Assembly (NCBI RefSeq): GCF_001684965.1
Contig: NZ_MAYG01000001.1
Span: forward strand, 2,728,001 to 2,792,000
DNA length: 64,000 bases
Origin: Chryseobacterium arthrosphaerae
GTDB taxonomy: Bacteria; Bacteroidota; Bacteroidia; Flavobacteriales; Weeksellaceae
Direction of reading: 5' to 3'
Part shown: in pieces, positions 24,493 to 32,728 of the stretch
How the letters are laid out: every line of letters starts with the position of its first letter
Position numbering within the stretch: the first letter of the stretch is position 1
The notes under the pieces: model-generated
The model's database searches: none
What the model saw: the letters and a program-made list of their open reading frames with translations, nothing else
What the model was told of the DNA's origin: nothing
Made by a program: the position numbers and the translations under genes

Positions 24493-25758
24493 TTAATAGA
24501 TTATGGCTAATGTACGGTCGTCATGATTTCCCCTGCTCCAGAAGTCTGCCCATAGGGAAAGCTGTACATCAATACCGGTATCGTTTATAAAGTCTACTTT
24601 GGCTGAATCATCATTGTGTCCTGCCAGATCATTAAAAAATGTTCTCCAGCTTTCTCTGTCTTCCAGCTTATTTTCTGTACTGAATTTAGGATCATATATC
24701 CCGTCAGTCATCAACACAAGATATGCAAAGTCATTTACACAGGTGATACTGAAACGGGCAGCCATCTGATCGTTAAAAATTTCCTTCATAGTAATAAAAC
24801 GGGTACCGCCACTGAACTCGCCAACATCCATGCGGTTCAGAAGCTGTACTTCAGAAAAACCTGTACTGATCAGATTAACCGGACAGTCTCCTACTCCAAA
24901 ACTCAGTATTATATATCCAAAGCTGAACTTTTTAACCAAAGCAAAAATAAGGGTTGCATGCAGGTCACTGATGGACAAATCATGGTCTGTCGCGGTTTTA
25001 TCCAGCGCTGTATAAGTAAACAAAACACCTTCATACAGAGTTTTGATTACATTCCTGCGGGCTTCATCTTTATCTCTTGTGGAATCTTCCGGAGTGTAGA
25101 TGATATTAATATTATCGTCCAATTCAGCTAAAACCTCAGAAGAATTAAAAAAGCTATTCACCGAAGCTGTGGCGACCCTTGAACCTTCCCTTGCAGCTTT
25201 AGCCGAACCTGCTCCGTCTGAAACAGAGACAATACACCAGTCTGCAGGAAGTTCATTAACGGCAAAATCATCTTCCCGGAATTTGCCTTCATGGGCATGA
25301 GAACGCCCTCTCTTAGAGGTAACGACAATTTTTTTATCCAGGAATTTTCCCTGGTATGAAATATCATCCGGTTTATAAAAAATATCATCGGGATCACCTG
25401 GAATATTTTTCCATAAATCTTTAGGATCTGCATTGACAAACAGGTCTACATTTTTAATCTCAATATTCTTTTCGTCGTCGATATGGTAAAATTCAATACC
25501 CAAATGATAGACATTACTGACCATCGGAATTCCTGATATCTTGTTGTCTTCAAAACGAAGCCCTGTTTCTTCAAGGTTAATGATCTTCCGGATCCTTATA
25601 TTCGGAAAATCATCCATATCAAAACTGAATTCATAGAATTTATGGGAGTGTGCATTTTTGAACACCCAATGGATTTCTTTAAAGTCTTCTTTTTCTTTAT
25701 GAACAACAGATTTCTCCATAGTTTTCTTGGCTCCGAAATAAAATCCAGGTATTTTCAT
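24493..25758 (-). CDS. PP2C-family protein phosphatase (TerY-P triad)
   Basis: 421 residues from the ATG at 25758; a TTG 6 bp upstream is possible. The PP2C domain occupies about residues 135-421: SVSDGAGSAKA with the metal-binding DG near residue 181, GVGDCPVNL, LMTDGIYDP, and HDDRTLAIIY at the C-terminus (Asp-Asp metal ligands). Residues 1-130 are an extra beta-rich domain of unknown type. It is predicted to dephosphorylate Ser/Thr in opposition to the adjacent kinase. The gap to the kinase is 5 bp and to the upstream vWA gene 18 bp. Confidence 0.88.
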   Translation of the reverse strand: MKIPGFYFGAKKTMEKSVVHKEKEDFKEIHWVFKNAHSHKFYEFSFDMDDFPNIRIRKIINLEETGLRFEDNKISGIPMVSNVYHLGIEFYHIDDEKNIEIKNVDLFVNADPKDLWKNIPGDPDDIFYKPDDISYQGKFLDKKIVVTSKRGRSHAHEGKFREDDFAVNELPADWCIVSVSDGAGSAKAAREGSRVATASVNSFFNSSEVLAELDDNINIIYTPEDSTRDKDEARRNVIKTLYEGVLFTYTALDKTATDHDLSISDLHATLIFALVKKFSFGYIILSFGVGDCPVNLISTGFSEVQLLNRMDVGEFSGGTRFITMKEIFNDQMAARFSITCVNDFAYLVLMTDGIYDPKFSTENKLEDRESWRTFFNDLAGHNDDSAKVDFINDTGIDVQLSLWADFWSRGNHDDRTLAIIY

Positions 25759-25776
25759 AAGCAATCTGTAAGATTT

Positions 25777-26820
25777 TTATCCCAAGGTTCTGTTGATATC
25801 ATATCCTTCACTGGAAAAGCCGTAATAATCTGATGTACCGCACCACGGGCATCTGTTGTAGCCTTCACCACCCAGACAGTGAATTCCGCCACAGGAACAG
25901 GTGGCCAATGCAATAGGATTGGCACAATGAGGGCATGAGGTCCCCCCCTGCAGTTCCTCTATGGAGATTTTAAGATTCGTCTTCTGAGAAGATGAAAGCC
26001 TGTAGTATGCCTTTTCATCGATCTTGTAAGCACCATCCAGCCTGTAATACCGGGTAGACATTCCGGGTATGCCTGACTCTGCAAATGTCTTTTTAAACTT
26101 CATCAGATAGAGCTTCTCCGTTTCCGAACACTTACCGTTCAGCACTACAAAATTATTATCCGGAAATCGCTGCTCCATTTCCGGATCTACTTTTTCCAGA
26201 ATCAGAGAATCAATTTTAGAGAGATTAATTCCTTCTTTCTTGGCTTCAGTAACACTCTGACTGGTTGTTTTAATGGAATCTGTCACCCATCTGAAAAATT
26301 CTTTATAGGAGTTCTCATCAGAATTATTGAAAAGCAATACATTATCTGCTAAAGATCCCAGAAGTTTATAATTGGTATTTTCGCCTATCGATACGGCAAT
26401 CGTATTTGATTTTCCGTTATACTTATTATTCCAGCGTTCAATAGCTTTGGTAGCATCATCCGTAGGCACTCCGTCCGTAAAAAGAAAGACAATAGGCTTC
26501 CAGTCTCCTTTTCTGTCATAAGTGGTTTTCACAATATCCCTGTCTATGCAATCCATCACTTTGATGAGTCCCTGAGACAATGAGGTCCCGCTTCCGATCG
26601 GGATTTTGGGAGGATAAAAACTGATGATATCCTGAAGCGGTGTAATCACCTCTGCTTCTCCTGCAAAACCAACCACAGAGATATAGACGGTTTCCAATGA
26701 ATACGGATCCTTTTTTAATTCCCTGATAATATTGGCGATACCTTCCTGTACCTGCTCGATAGGATCCCCTACCATAGACTCGGAAATATCCACTAAAAAA
26801 TAAATAGGCAGTCTTCTCAT
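25777..26820 (-). CDS. vWA-domain protein with C-terminal zinc ribbon (TerY-like)
   Basis: 347 residues. A von Willebrand A domain at about 5-200 has a complete MIDAS (D11-x-S13-x-S15 in FLVDISESM, plus GTSLSQGL and FTDGVPTDD). A middle region follows. A Cys-rich tail has CPHC, CSCGGIHC and CPWCG, i.e. one or two zinc ribbons. vWA/TerY proteins act as metal-dependent adaptors; the ribbons suggest protein or nucleic-acid docking. Paralogous to the next gene upstream, which lacks the tail. Confidence 0.87.
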   Translation of the reverse strand: MRRLPIYFLVDISESMVGDPIEQVQEGIANIIRELKKDPYSLETVYISVVGFAGEAEVITPLQDIISFYPPKIPIGSGTSLSQGLIKVMDCIDRDIVKTTYDRKGDWKPIVFLFTDGVPTDDATKAIERWNNKYNGKSNTIAVSIGENTNYKLLGSLADNVLLFNNSDENSYKEFFRWVTDSIKTTSQSVTEAKKEGINLSKIDSLILEKVDPEMEQRFPDNNFVVLNGKCSETEKLYLMKFKKTFAESGIPGMSTRYYRLDGAYKIDEKAYYRLSSSQKTNLKISIEELQGGTSCPHCANPIALATCSCGGIHCLGGEGYNRCPWCGTSDYYGFSSEGYDINRTLG

Positions 26821-26835
26821 GGTAAAGACAATTTT

Positions 26836-27474
26836 TTAAATAATAATAGTAAGCTCCGATGGCGGCGGAGGAAGTGTAATATTTTCGCCCGTATTCTGTG
26901 AATGTCCTCCCTGTGTAATGGAAGAACTTACCCACCTGAAAAAAGAAGAAAGTGTAATAGCATCAGTAGTATCCAGCTTCACTACATGATCCGTCAGTTC
27001 TTTAAGAAACTGTTCGTCAGCTTTGGGTCCCGCAGCACAGCCTACAATGGCTCCAAACTCCAGTCCCCGGATCACAGGGATCATCTGTCTGTATTTCTGG
27101 ATATCCGATGGTTTCCCGTCAGTAAATATAAACAGTAACGGCTGCCAGTCTCCTTTTGAATCTGCAGATTCCTTTACCAGCTCTTTCTGAACAAGCTCAG
27201 CAACCATTTCCAATGCAGCTCCTGTATGGGTAGGGCCACTGTCCGGGCAGGTGATTTCCATGGGATAGAAACTTGCCAGATCAATCAGAGGGAAAATATT
27301 TTTCACTTCCCTGTCGAAGGTAATCACACTCAAATGAAGGCTGTCCATCGCCTGAGGATCTGACCGTAACATGCTGATCAACCCGTTGAAGCCGTTATTA
27401 AGTGCCTGAATCGGTTCCCCGTTCATAGAACCTGAAGTATCCAATAAAAAATAGGCTAATAATCTTCTGGCCAT
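26836..27474 (-). CDS. vWA-domain protein, TerY-like
   Basis: 212 residues from the ATG at 27474 (MARRLLAYFLLDTSGSMNGE); a TTG three codons upstream is less likely. MIDAS is DTSGS, with a Thr in HTGAALE and FTDGKPSD. It is essentially a single vWA domain with a Pro-rich end (LPPPPSEL). It is cytosolic, without a signal peptide. In known Ter systems TerY scaffolds the TerD proteins with the kinase/phosphatase pair, which fits its position between terD genes and the PP2C gene. Confidence 0.87.
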   Translation of the reverse strand: MARRLLAYFLLDTSGSMNGEPIQALNNGFNGLISMLRSDPQAMDSLHLSVITFDREVKNIFPLIDLASFYPMEITCPDSGPTHTGAALEMVAELVQKELVKESADSKGDWQPLLFIFTDGKPSDIQKYRQMIPVIRGLEFGAIVGCAAGPKADEQFLKELTDHVVKLDTTDAITLSSFFRWVSSSITQGGHSQNTGENITLPPPPSELTIII

Positions 27475-27496
27475 ATAAAGCAAATATTAGTTCTGA

Positions 27497-27532
27497 AGCC
27501 GGCGGAGGAAGTCGAAGACTTCCAAGCCGGCT
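27497..27532. other. Strong intercistronic hairpin in the Ter operon
   Basis: AGCCGGC (27497-27503) with GCCGGCT (27526-27532), and inner GGAAGTC (27507-27513) with GACTTCC (27517-27523), loop GAA. Fourteen pairs with a small internal bulge. No T run follows on either strand, so it is more likely an mRNA-stability or processing element than a terminator. Confidence 0.7.
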
Positions 27533-27559
27533 CATATGATGTTTAATAAAAATGTAAAT

Positions 27560-28234
27560 CTAGTTCGAATAAGCGTACTGCTGTCTCAGAATATCGATAA
27601 AATTATCGGTATTGTGCGGCTCACCTACTGCACGGAACTTCCAGTCTCCATTATGACGGTAGGCTTCTGCGAAAACCATTGCGCACATTCCGTTCATGCT
27701 TGAATCTCCTGAAAGGCTGTATCTGGTAATCTCTTTTCCTCTGGCATCTACTGCACGGATGAATGCATTTTCAATCATTCCGAAATGCTGATTATTACTT
27801 CTTCCCTGGTAGATGGTTACCAGAAATACAATTTTCTGATAGCTCTGATCCAGTTGATCCAGCTTCACAATGATCTGCTCATCGTCACCATCACCGGCTC
27901 CCGTTCTGTTATCTCCCGTAAGCCATACATTTCCGCTCGGATGCTGCATAGAATTGAAGAAAACCACATCCCCCTGATATAGTCCTATCTGTCTTCCGTC
28001 ATTGGTCTGTACCGTCTTTCCGAGATTAGCCACTTTTCCGTTGCCATCCAAAAGAAAAGCAACGGCATCAAGGTCGTATTCAGCTTCTTTATTGAACAGT
28101 TTTCCAAAGAAACCACCCTGTTTTCTTACGTCCCATCCTAAGCCTATCGTTACTTTTGAAAGATCATAAACACTTTCTCCACGGTCATTCTTTCTCAAAT
28201 CGATGGTCTGACCTTTCTGTAAATTAATTGCCAT
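27560..28234 (-). CDS. TerD-family stress protein
   Basis: 224 residues from the ATG at 28234 (MAINLQKGQTIDLRK); the longer in-frame extension runs into the upstream terD gene. The TerD fold has GLGWD, LDAVAFLL, TGDNRTGAGDGDDEQIIVKL (acidic calcium-binding loop), VFLVTIYQGRSNNQHFGMIE and the C-terminal Y-S-L-S-G-D motif. Compared with its neighbour it has a 15-residue insert around GGFFGKLFNKEAE. TerD proteins bind calcium and take part in tellurite, phage and stress resistance. Confidence 0.93.
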   Translation of the reverse strand: MAINLQKGQTIDLRKNDRGESVYDLSKVTIGLGWDVRKQGGFFGKLFNKEAEYDLDAVAFLLDGNGKVANLGKTVQTNDGRQIGLYQGDVVFFNSMQHPSGNVWLTGDNRTGAGDGDDEQIIVKLDQLDQSYQKIVFLVTIYQGRSNNQHFGMIENAFIRAVDARGKEITRYSLSGDSSMNGMCAMVFAEAYRHNGDWKFRAVGEPHNTDNFIDILRQQYAYSN

Positions 28235-28259
28235 AGCTATTTTGTGTATTTGATGTTTT

Positions 28260-28835
28260 TTATTTGATAATCTGGCCTTTATAATATTTTTCAAGGAAGA
28301 ATCCCAGGTCTGCTCTGTAACCGATCCCTGAAGCTTCAAATTTCCAGCTTCCGTTTCTCTTGTACAGTCTTCCGAATTCTACCCCAGTCTCAATAGAGAA
28401 ATCTTCGTCAAGCTCATATTTGGCAATTTCCTGATTGGTATTGTTGTCTACCACCCGGATATATGAATTTCTTACCTGTCCGAAATTCTGTTTTCTTCTT
28501 TCAAAATCTTCAATAGTTACCACAAAAAGAATTTCCTCAACTCTTGAATCCACTTTGTCAAGGTCAATAATGATCGCTTCGTCATCATCCCCATCGCTAT
28601 TCTTTCCGCTTGGATCGTCTCCCGTATGGGTAAGAGCTCCGTCCGGAGATTGAAGGTTATTATAAAAAACAAAATATTCTTCGCTTACTAATTTTCTGTC
28701 AGAATCGATCATGATAGCAGAAGCATCAAGATCAAAATCGTAGCCTGTTCCTTCATTAGGATCCCAGCCAAGCCCGATCGTCATTTTCGTCAATCCTATC
28801 TCGATCTTTTGTCCTTTCTGTAGATTAATTGCCAT
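28260..28835 (-). CDS. TerD-family stress protein (first gene of Ter operon)
   Basis: 191 residues. MAINLQKGQKIEIGLTKMTI, GLGWDPNEGTGYDFDLDAS, then TGDDPSGKNSDGDDDEAI (acidic metal-binding loop) and LFVVTIEDFERRKQNFGQVR are the standard TerD motifs. First gene of the six-gene minus-strand operon; the next terD starts 25 bp on, sharing the MAINLQKGQ start. There is no TerC, TerB, TerZ or TerA gene inside the window, so this is a reduced Ter locus. Confidence 0.93.
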   Translation of the reverse strand: MAINLQKGQKIEIGLTKMTIGLGWDPNEGTGYDFDLDASAIMIDSDRKLVSEEYFVFYNNLQSPDGALTHTGDDPSGKNSDGDDDEAIIIDLDKVDSRVEEILFVVTIEDFERRKQNFGQVRNSYIRVVDNNTNQEIAKYELDEDFSIETGVEFGRLYKRNGSWKFEASGIGYRADLGFFLEKYYKGQIIK

Positions 28836-28960
28836 AGTGTTTTATATTATGAATTATTTTTTGCATTAAGATAGAAGTGATTTACGAACTGACCAAATTT
28901 ATTGATGAAAAAATGCTATAGACCGCTTAATTAAAACGATTTAAGTTAAAAAACAGCCAT

Positions 28961-28990
28961 AAAAAAGGTCCAATTAAAAAATTGAACCTT
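28961..28990 (-). terminator. Terminator downstream of flippase-like gene
   Basis: On the minus strand AAGGTTCAATT, a TTTT loop, AATTGGACCTT (one U-G wobble), then TTTT. It ends the panD-flippase unit before the Ter operon. Confidence 0.75.
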
Positions 28991-29012
28991 GTATTGTTAA
29001 AAATGTATTGAA

Positions 29013-30095
29013 TTAATTTTCAAATTCTTTATCCAAAACTGCTGTATTTCTTGCTTTGGCCAGCATAGGAATAGAGATTAATCCCATGACCAGCATAATT
29101 ACAATCTGCAGCGGTAAAGAAATAAAGGAGTAGGTAAGCCCCATTTCACCACCAAAATCTGCACTTTTCCCTACTGAAATAAACAGCGCCATAAAACCAT
29201 ACTTCATGGCAAGGTTATATGCTCCGATTCCTCCACTGGCAGGGATAATCATTCCTAATGTTCCTACTACAATAATAAAAAAACCGTCTGCAAAGGTAAA
29301 TGCTGAAGTTTCAGGAAGAGCAAAACATACCAGATATGCAGCAAAGTAATAGCAAATCCAGATTCCTAATGTGTACAGGATGAATTTTCCTTTTTCTTTT
29401 AATTTAAAGATGGAAGTTATTCCCAGAAGAATTCCTTTCCCAAAGTTGACAAGTTTCTCTTTTTTATATTTATAAAGTACGCCTAACCCAATTAAAACCA
29501 ATATTACAAGACCAATTTTAACGCATAAATAAAATGAATCAAAATCACTTACCCCCAACTTCATGATTTGCCTCTCAAAAAAATTAGGAACAAACTCTTC
29601 TTTTTCATCCTTTTTATCCATTACAAAATGATAGAAAGCAAGAATTGCATTAAATTTAAAAATTCCTGTTAGAAGCAAAAATCCCACCATACATATAAGA
29701 TCCACTACTCTTTCCAAAATAATAGTCCCAATAGATTTGTCTACAGGTACTCTTTCTACTCCATATAAAGCGGTTGCTCTTGCTACTTCACCACTTCTTG
29801 GGATGGTAAGATTCATCAGGTAACCAAATGAGATAGACCAAAGCGCATTGGAGTTGGAAATCCTGTGCCCCATGGGTTCCAGCATCAGATTCCAGCGGAT
29901 AGCCCTGAACCAGTAAGCAAGAAGACCAAACACAGACGCCAACAATACCCAGAGGTAATTGGCCTTGGCCAATGACTGTTGAATCACCTTAAAATCAAGC
30001 CCGCGTAAGGCAAGCCATAAAAAAAAGCCTGCAAAAGCAAGCGATATTACTATTGTAAGTATTGATTTTAATGGATTTTTTGATGTTTTCTCCAT
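29013..30095 (-). CDS. Flippase-like integral membrane protein (LPG synthase TM / UPF0104 family)
   Basis: 360 residues with about 8-9 transmembrane helices. The family signature LLAYWFRAIRWNLMLEPMG (helix 2) and IPRSGEVARATALY match the lysylphosphatidylglycerol-synthase N-terminal region / AglD-like flippase family. It lacks the C-terminal aminoacyl-transferase domain of MprF, so it is more likely a lipid-linked substrate transporter or an envelope protein of unknown role. It starts 3 bp after the panD stop and is co-transcribed with it. Confidence 0.88.
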   Translation of the reverse strand: MEKTSKNPLKSILTIVISLAFAGFFLWLALRGLDFKVIQQSLAKANYLWVLLASVFGLLAYWFRAIRWNLMLEPMGHRISNSNALWSISFGYLMNLTIPRSGEVARATALYGVERVPVDKSIGTIILERVVDLICMVGFLLLTGIFKFNAILAFYHFVMDKKDEKEEFVPNFFERQIMKLGVSDFDSFYLCVKIGLVILVLIGLGVLYKYKKEKLVNFGKGILLGITSIFKLKEKGKFILYTLGIWICYYFAAYLVCFALPETSAFTFADGFFIIVVGTLGMIIPASGGIGAYNLAMKYGFMALFISVGKSADFGGEMGLTYSFISLPLQIVIMLVMGLISIPMLAKARNTAVLDKEFEN

Positions 30096-30098
30096 GAA

Positions 30099-30449
30099 CT
30101 AGGTAAGAAGGTTTGTTTTTTCGTCCGGGAAAACGATCTTCGGCTGGAAATCTTTTGCTTCTTCAGGTGTCATCTGTGCATAGGCAATAATGATAATGAT
30201 ATCATCTTTCTGTACCTTTCTTGCAGCAGGGCCGTTCAGACATACTTCACCGGATTTTCTTTTTCCTTTGATAACGTAGGTATCAAAACGCTCTCCGTTG
30301 TTCACATTCACGATATAAACCCTTTCTCCCACTACCAATCCGGCAGCTTCGATAAGATCTTCATCTATCGTTATACTTCCTATATAATTAAGGTCAGAGG
30401 CCGTAACTCTCACCCTGTGGATCTTGGACTTGAAAACTTCTATTAACAT
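30099..30449 (-). CDS. panD: Aspartate 1-decarboxylase precursor
   Basis: 116 residues. It makes beta-alanine for pantothenate/CoA. The pro-enzyme self-cleaves at G24-S25 in [11 protein letters not shown] to form the pyruvoyl group; N72, the catalytic region and GDDIIII-like [13 protein letters not shown] near the end are present. Normal length. It heads a two-gene unit with the flippase-like gene. The -7 box lies 4 nt before its ATG, so the mRNA is probably leaderless. Confidence 0.95.
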
Positions 30450-30453
30450 GATG

Positions 30454-30461
30454 CAAATTTA
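30454..30461 (-). promoter_or_regulatory. -7 box for panD
   Basis: TAAATTTG on the minus strand, four bases before the ATG. CAGA (rather than CAA on the plus strand) sits at the expected -33 spacing. The rest of 30462-30784 is AT-rich, with a decayed repeat and no gene. Confidence 0.6.
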
Positions 30462-30638
30462 TTAATAAAAATTAATAAAACAGACCTTTACTATCATTTA
30501 AAAACTCCCACAAACACAGGGGTTTAATTTCACAAAACACAAGGAATATTAATTTTACTTATAAAGTTAACAATCATATGCTTAAAAAAATCAATACTTT
30601 ATACACAATTTAGGATTTAATAAATACAGGAAATAATA

Positions 30639-30660
30639 TTAAGTTTTTGCTAAAGTCAAT
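30639..30660. repeat. Decayed half-copy of the dispersed two-hairpin element
   Basis: TTAAGTTTTTGCTAAAGTCA resembles the first half of the elements at 22862 and 31252 (TAAGTTTTGGCTAAAGCC). It lacks the second GC-rich palindrome. It may be an old, mutated insertion upstream of the HU gene. Confidence 0.4.
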
Positions 30661-30784
30661 AAACATAAGCATTTGGCATGATTTTAGTAACCCGTAACGT
30701 AGATTTTTCGTGAAAAACCGAATTATCATATTTTAACTGTTTTCACTGAAAAGTAAAAAAATTGTATAAGTTTTAATAAAAAAA

Positions 30785-30814
30785 TTGCACAATTAGAAAA
30801 TAGTATTATATTTG
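30785..30814 (+). promoter_or_regulatory. Consensus promoter of the HU gene
   Basis: TTG (30785-30787), 19 bp, TATATTTG (30807-30814). A perfect fit to the Bacteroidetes -33/-7 consensus, giving a 5' leader of about 30 nt before the ATG at 30849. Confidence 0.8.
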
Positions 30815-30848
30815 CTATAATTACGAACTAACTTTAATATTAAAAATT

Positions 30849-31139
30849 ATGAACAAGTCTGAATTAATCGACGCAATCGCAAAAGATGCAGGTATCACTA
30901 AAGTTGCAGCAAAAGCTGCTTTAGAGTCTTTCATTGGTAACGTAACTTCTACTTTAAAGAAAAAAGACGGAAAAGTTTCTTTAGTAGGTTTCGGTACTTT
31001 CTCAGTAGCTGAGAGAGCAGCCAGACAAGGTATTAACCCTGCAACTAAGAAACCAATCAAAATTGCTGCTAAAAAAGTTGCTAAATTCAAAGCTGGAGCT
31101 GATTTATCAAATGCAGTTTCCGGTGCTAAGAAAAAATAA
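30849..31139 (+). CDS. HU-family DNA-binding protein
   Basis: 96 residues. Standard HU/IHF fold: MNKSELIDAIAKDAGITKVA, then VSLVGFGTFSVAERAARQGI and NPATKKPIKIAAKKVAKFKA. The proline-tipped DNA-intercalating arm is NPATKK. A nucleoid protein that bends DNA. Its near-consensus promoter and efficient terminator agree with high expression. The C-terminal Lys-rich extension SGAKKK is common in flavobacterial HU. Confidence 0.96.
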   Translation: MNKSELIDAIAKDAGITKVAAKAALESFIGNVTSTLKKKDGKVSLVGFGTFSVAERAARQGINPATKKPIKIAAKKVAKFKAGADLSNAVSGAKKK

Positions 31140-31163
31140 TCATTCAGATTACAAAAATTCAAG

Positions 31164-31192
31164 GGCTGTTTCTAAAGAAGCAGCCTTTTTTT
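31164..31192 (+). terminator. Terminator after HU
   Basis: GGCTGTTTC (31164-31172), loop TAAA, GAAGCAGCC (31177-31185) with one G-U wobble, then TTTTTTT. Confidence 0.85.
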
Positions 31193-31251
31193 ATTACCAA
31201 TAGTAAGAGAAATTAATTCAACCGTTAAAAGATTTTAAGCAATAAGAATAT

Positions 31252-31320
31252 TAAGTTTTGGCTAAAGCCTCTATTCATTATGCACAATAAAAATAAGCGG
31301 GCTAAAGCCCGCTTCTATTG
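31252..31320. repeat. Dispersed two-hairpin intergenic element, copy 2
   Basis: TTAAGTTTTGGCTAAAGCC, a divergent 30-bp middle, AGCGGGCTAAAGCCCGCT and TCTATTG. In the second stem A-T of copy 1 is replaced by G-C, a compensatory change. On the minus strand the hairpin is followed by TTATTTTTATT and lies 86 bp past the pdxH stop. The flanking 31321-31400 has AAACTCTAA direct repeats. Confidence 0.75.
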
Positions 31321-31405
31321 GTGGACAGAGTTTATGTTTTGAGGCATATTAAAACCACCGTCACTAAACTCTAACTTTTAGTTTCTAAACTCTAATTTCC
31401 CCCCA

Positions 31406-32047
31406 TTATGGCGCCAGTCTTGAAATCTTCCAGTCCAGATCTTCCAGTGTATAGATGATTCTGTCATGAAGACGGTTGGGCCTTCCCTGCCAGAATTCAA
31501 TTTCGTAAGGTCTTGCCAGATAACCGCCCCAGTTGGAGGGTCTTGGAACTTCTGTATTTTCGTATTCTTTTTCCAGTTCTTTCAGTTTTTCTTCAAGAAA
31601 CTCTCTGTTGGGTATCTCCTGGCTTTGGGGCGAAACTACGGCTCCCAGCTGGCTTCCCTTTGGTCTTGAATGAAAATAACCGTCACTAAGGTTTTCAGCC
31701 ACTTTCTCAAGATCAGCTTTGATGATGATCTGTCTTTCCAGATTAGGCCAGAAAAAATGCAGACAGGCTTTGTGGTTATTTTCTATGGCTTTTCCCTTCC
31801 GGCTGTTGTAATTGGTATAAAAGATAAATCCTTCATGGGTGTAGGCCTTCAGAAGCACCATTCTCGTTCTCGGGCATCCATCTTCTTCCACCGTAGAAAC
31901 AGCCATAGCATTGGCTTCTGAGATCACTGAGCTTTCACTTGCCTCCAAAAACCAGTCCCTGAACTGCTCAATTGGATTTTGTTTTACCTCACTTTCAATA
32001 AGTTGGGATTTCTCGTACACTTTTCTTTTGTCGTGCAGGTTTTCCAT
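31406..32047 (-). CDS. pdxH: Pyridoxamine 5'-phosphate oxidase
   Basis: 213 residues. An FMN enzyme that oxidises PNP/PMP to PLP. RMVLLKAYTHEGFIFYTNY holds the FMN-binding Arg/Lys region, SQSQEIPNREFLEE and NWGGYLARPYEIEFWQG the PLP-binding and FMN-binding regions, and RLHDRIIY...WKISRLAP the conserved C-terminus. Normal length. Divergent from the YqgE gene with only 24 bp between starts. Confidence 0.96.
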   Translation of the reverse strand: MENLHDKRKVYEKSQLIESEVKQNPIEQFRDWFLEASESSVISEANAMAVSTVEEDGCPRTRMVLLKAYTHEGFIFYTNYNSRKGKAIENNHKACLHFFWPNLERQIIIKADLEKVAENLSDGYFHSRPKGSQLGAVVSPQSQEIPNREFLEEKLKELEKEYENTEVPRPSNWGGYLARPYEIEFWQGRPNRLHDRIIYTLEDLDWKISRLAP

Positions 32048-32060
32048 AGATATTTTTTAT

Positions 32061-32068
32061 TAAATTTG
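32061..32068 (+). promoter_or_regulatory. -7 box for the YqgE-family gene
   Basis: TAAATTTG ends 3 nt before the ATG at 32072. The -33 region would lie inside pdxH. The mRNA would be leaderless. Confidence 0.5.
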
Positions 32069-32071
32069 AGT

Positions 32072-32620
32072 ATGAATCACTCATACAAAGGTAAAATATT
32101 AATCTCGACACCTGACATTTCCGGCGATATTTTTTCCAGATCTGTAGTATTGGTTATTGAACATAATGAAAGCGGTGCATTTGGTTTGATATTGAATAAG
32201 AAGAATAGCCAGATGAGTAGTAAATTCAAAGATTTTTTTGATTTTAAAATCGAAGTATACGATGGGGGGCCTGTAGAAAACGACAAGGTGTTTTTCATCG
32301 TGAAAGGACAGAAAGTTACTGAAATCTATACAGAGATCACCGATGAATACTATCTTACAGAAGATATTGAGCGCATCATCAATGCTGTTTTGAGCAGTGA
32401 GCTTGATATTCATAATATAAAAATATTCTCAGGCTATTCAGGATGGTCTCCTAATCAGCTGGATACTGAAGTACAGAGAAAAATGTGGACCGTAGTGGAT
32501 GTCTATAATTTAGACTATACGCTTCCGAATGATCAGACGCTTTGGAAATCGATCATGCAGAACCTTGGTGGCGAGTTTCTTCTTTGGGCCAATTCCCCTG
32601 AAGACATTTCACTGAACTAA
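32072..32620 (+). CDS. YqgE/AlgH-family protein
   Basis: 182 residues from the ATG at 32072 (MNHSYKGKILISTPDISGDI); an upstream extension would overlap pdxH and lacks homology. The family blocks are FSRSVVLVIEHNESGAFGLI, VYDGGPVENDKVFF, and IKIFSGYSGWSPNQLDTEV. Cytosolic protein of unknown biochemical function (UPF0301), often close to amidase or Holliday-junction genes. The amidase gene follows. Confidence 0.92.
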   Translation: MNHSYKGKILISTPDISGDIFSRSVVLVIEHNESGAFGLILNKKNSQMSSKFKDFFDFKIEVYDGGPVENDKVFFIVKGQKVTEIYTEITDEYYLTEDIERIINAVLSSELDIHNIKIFSGYSGWSPNQLDTEVQRKMWTVVDVYNLDYTLPNDQTLWKSIMQNLGGEFLLWANSPEDISLN

Positions 32621-32728
32621 AAAAACTATCTCGCTGTATAACAGACAGATAATTAACAAACTTTAAGATTTCATTAACCAATTTTAAAGAAAGTTTTTAC
32701 GTTCTTTGGAAAAACAAAAACCACTGAA

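Noticed and set aside
24616..25131. 171-codon plus-strand frame inside the PP2C gene
   Set aside because: Shadow of the phosphatase gene.
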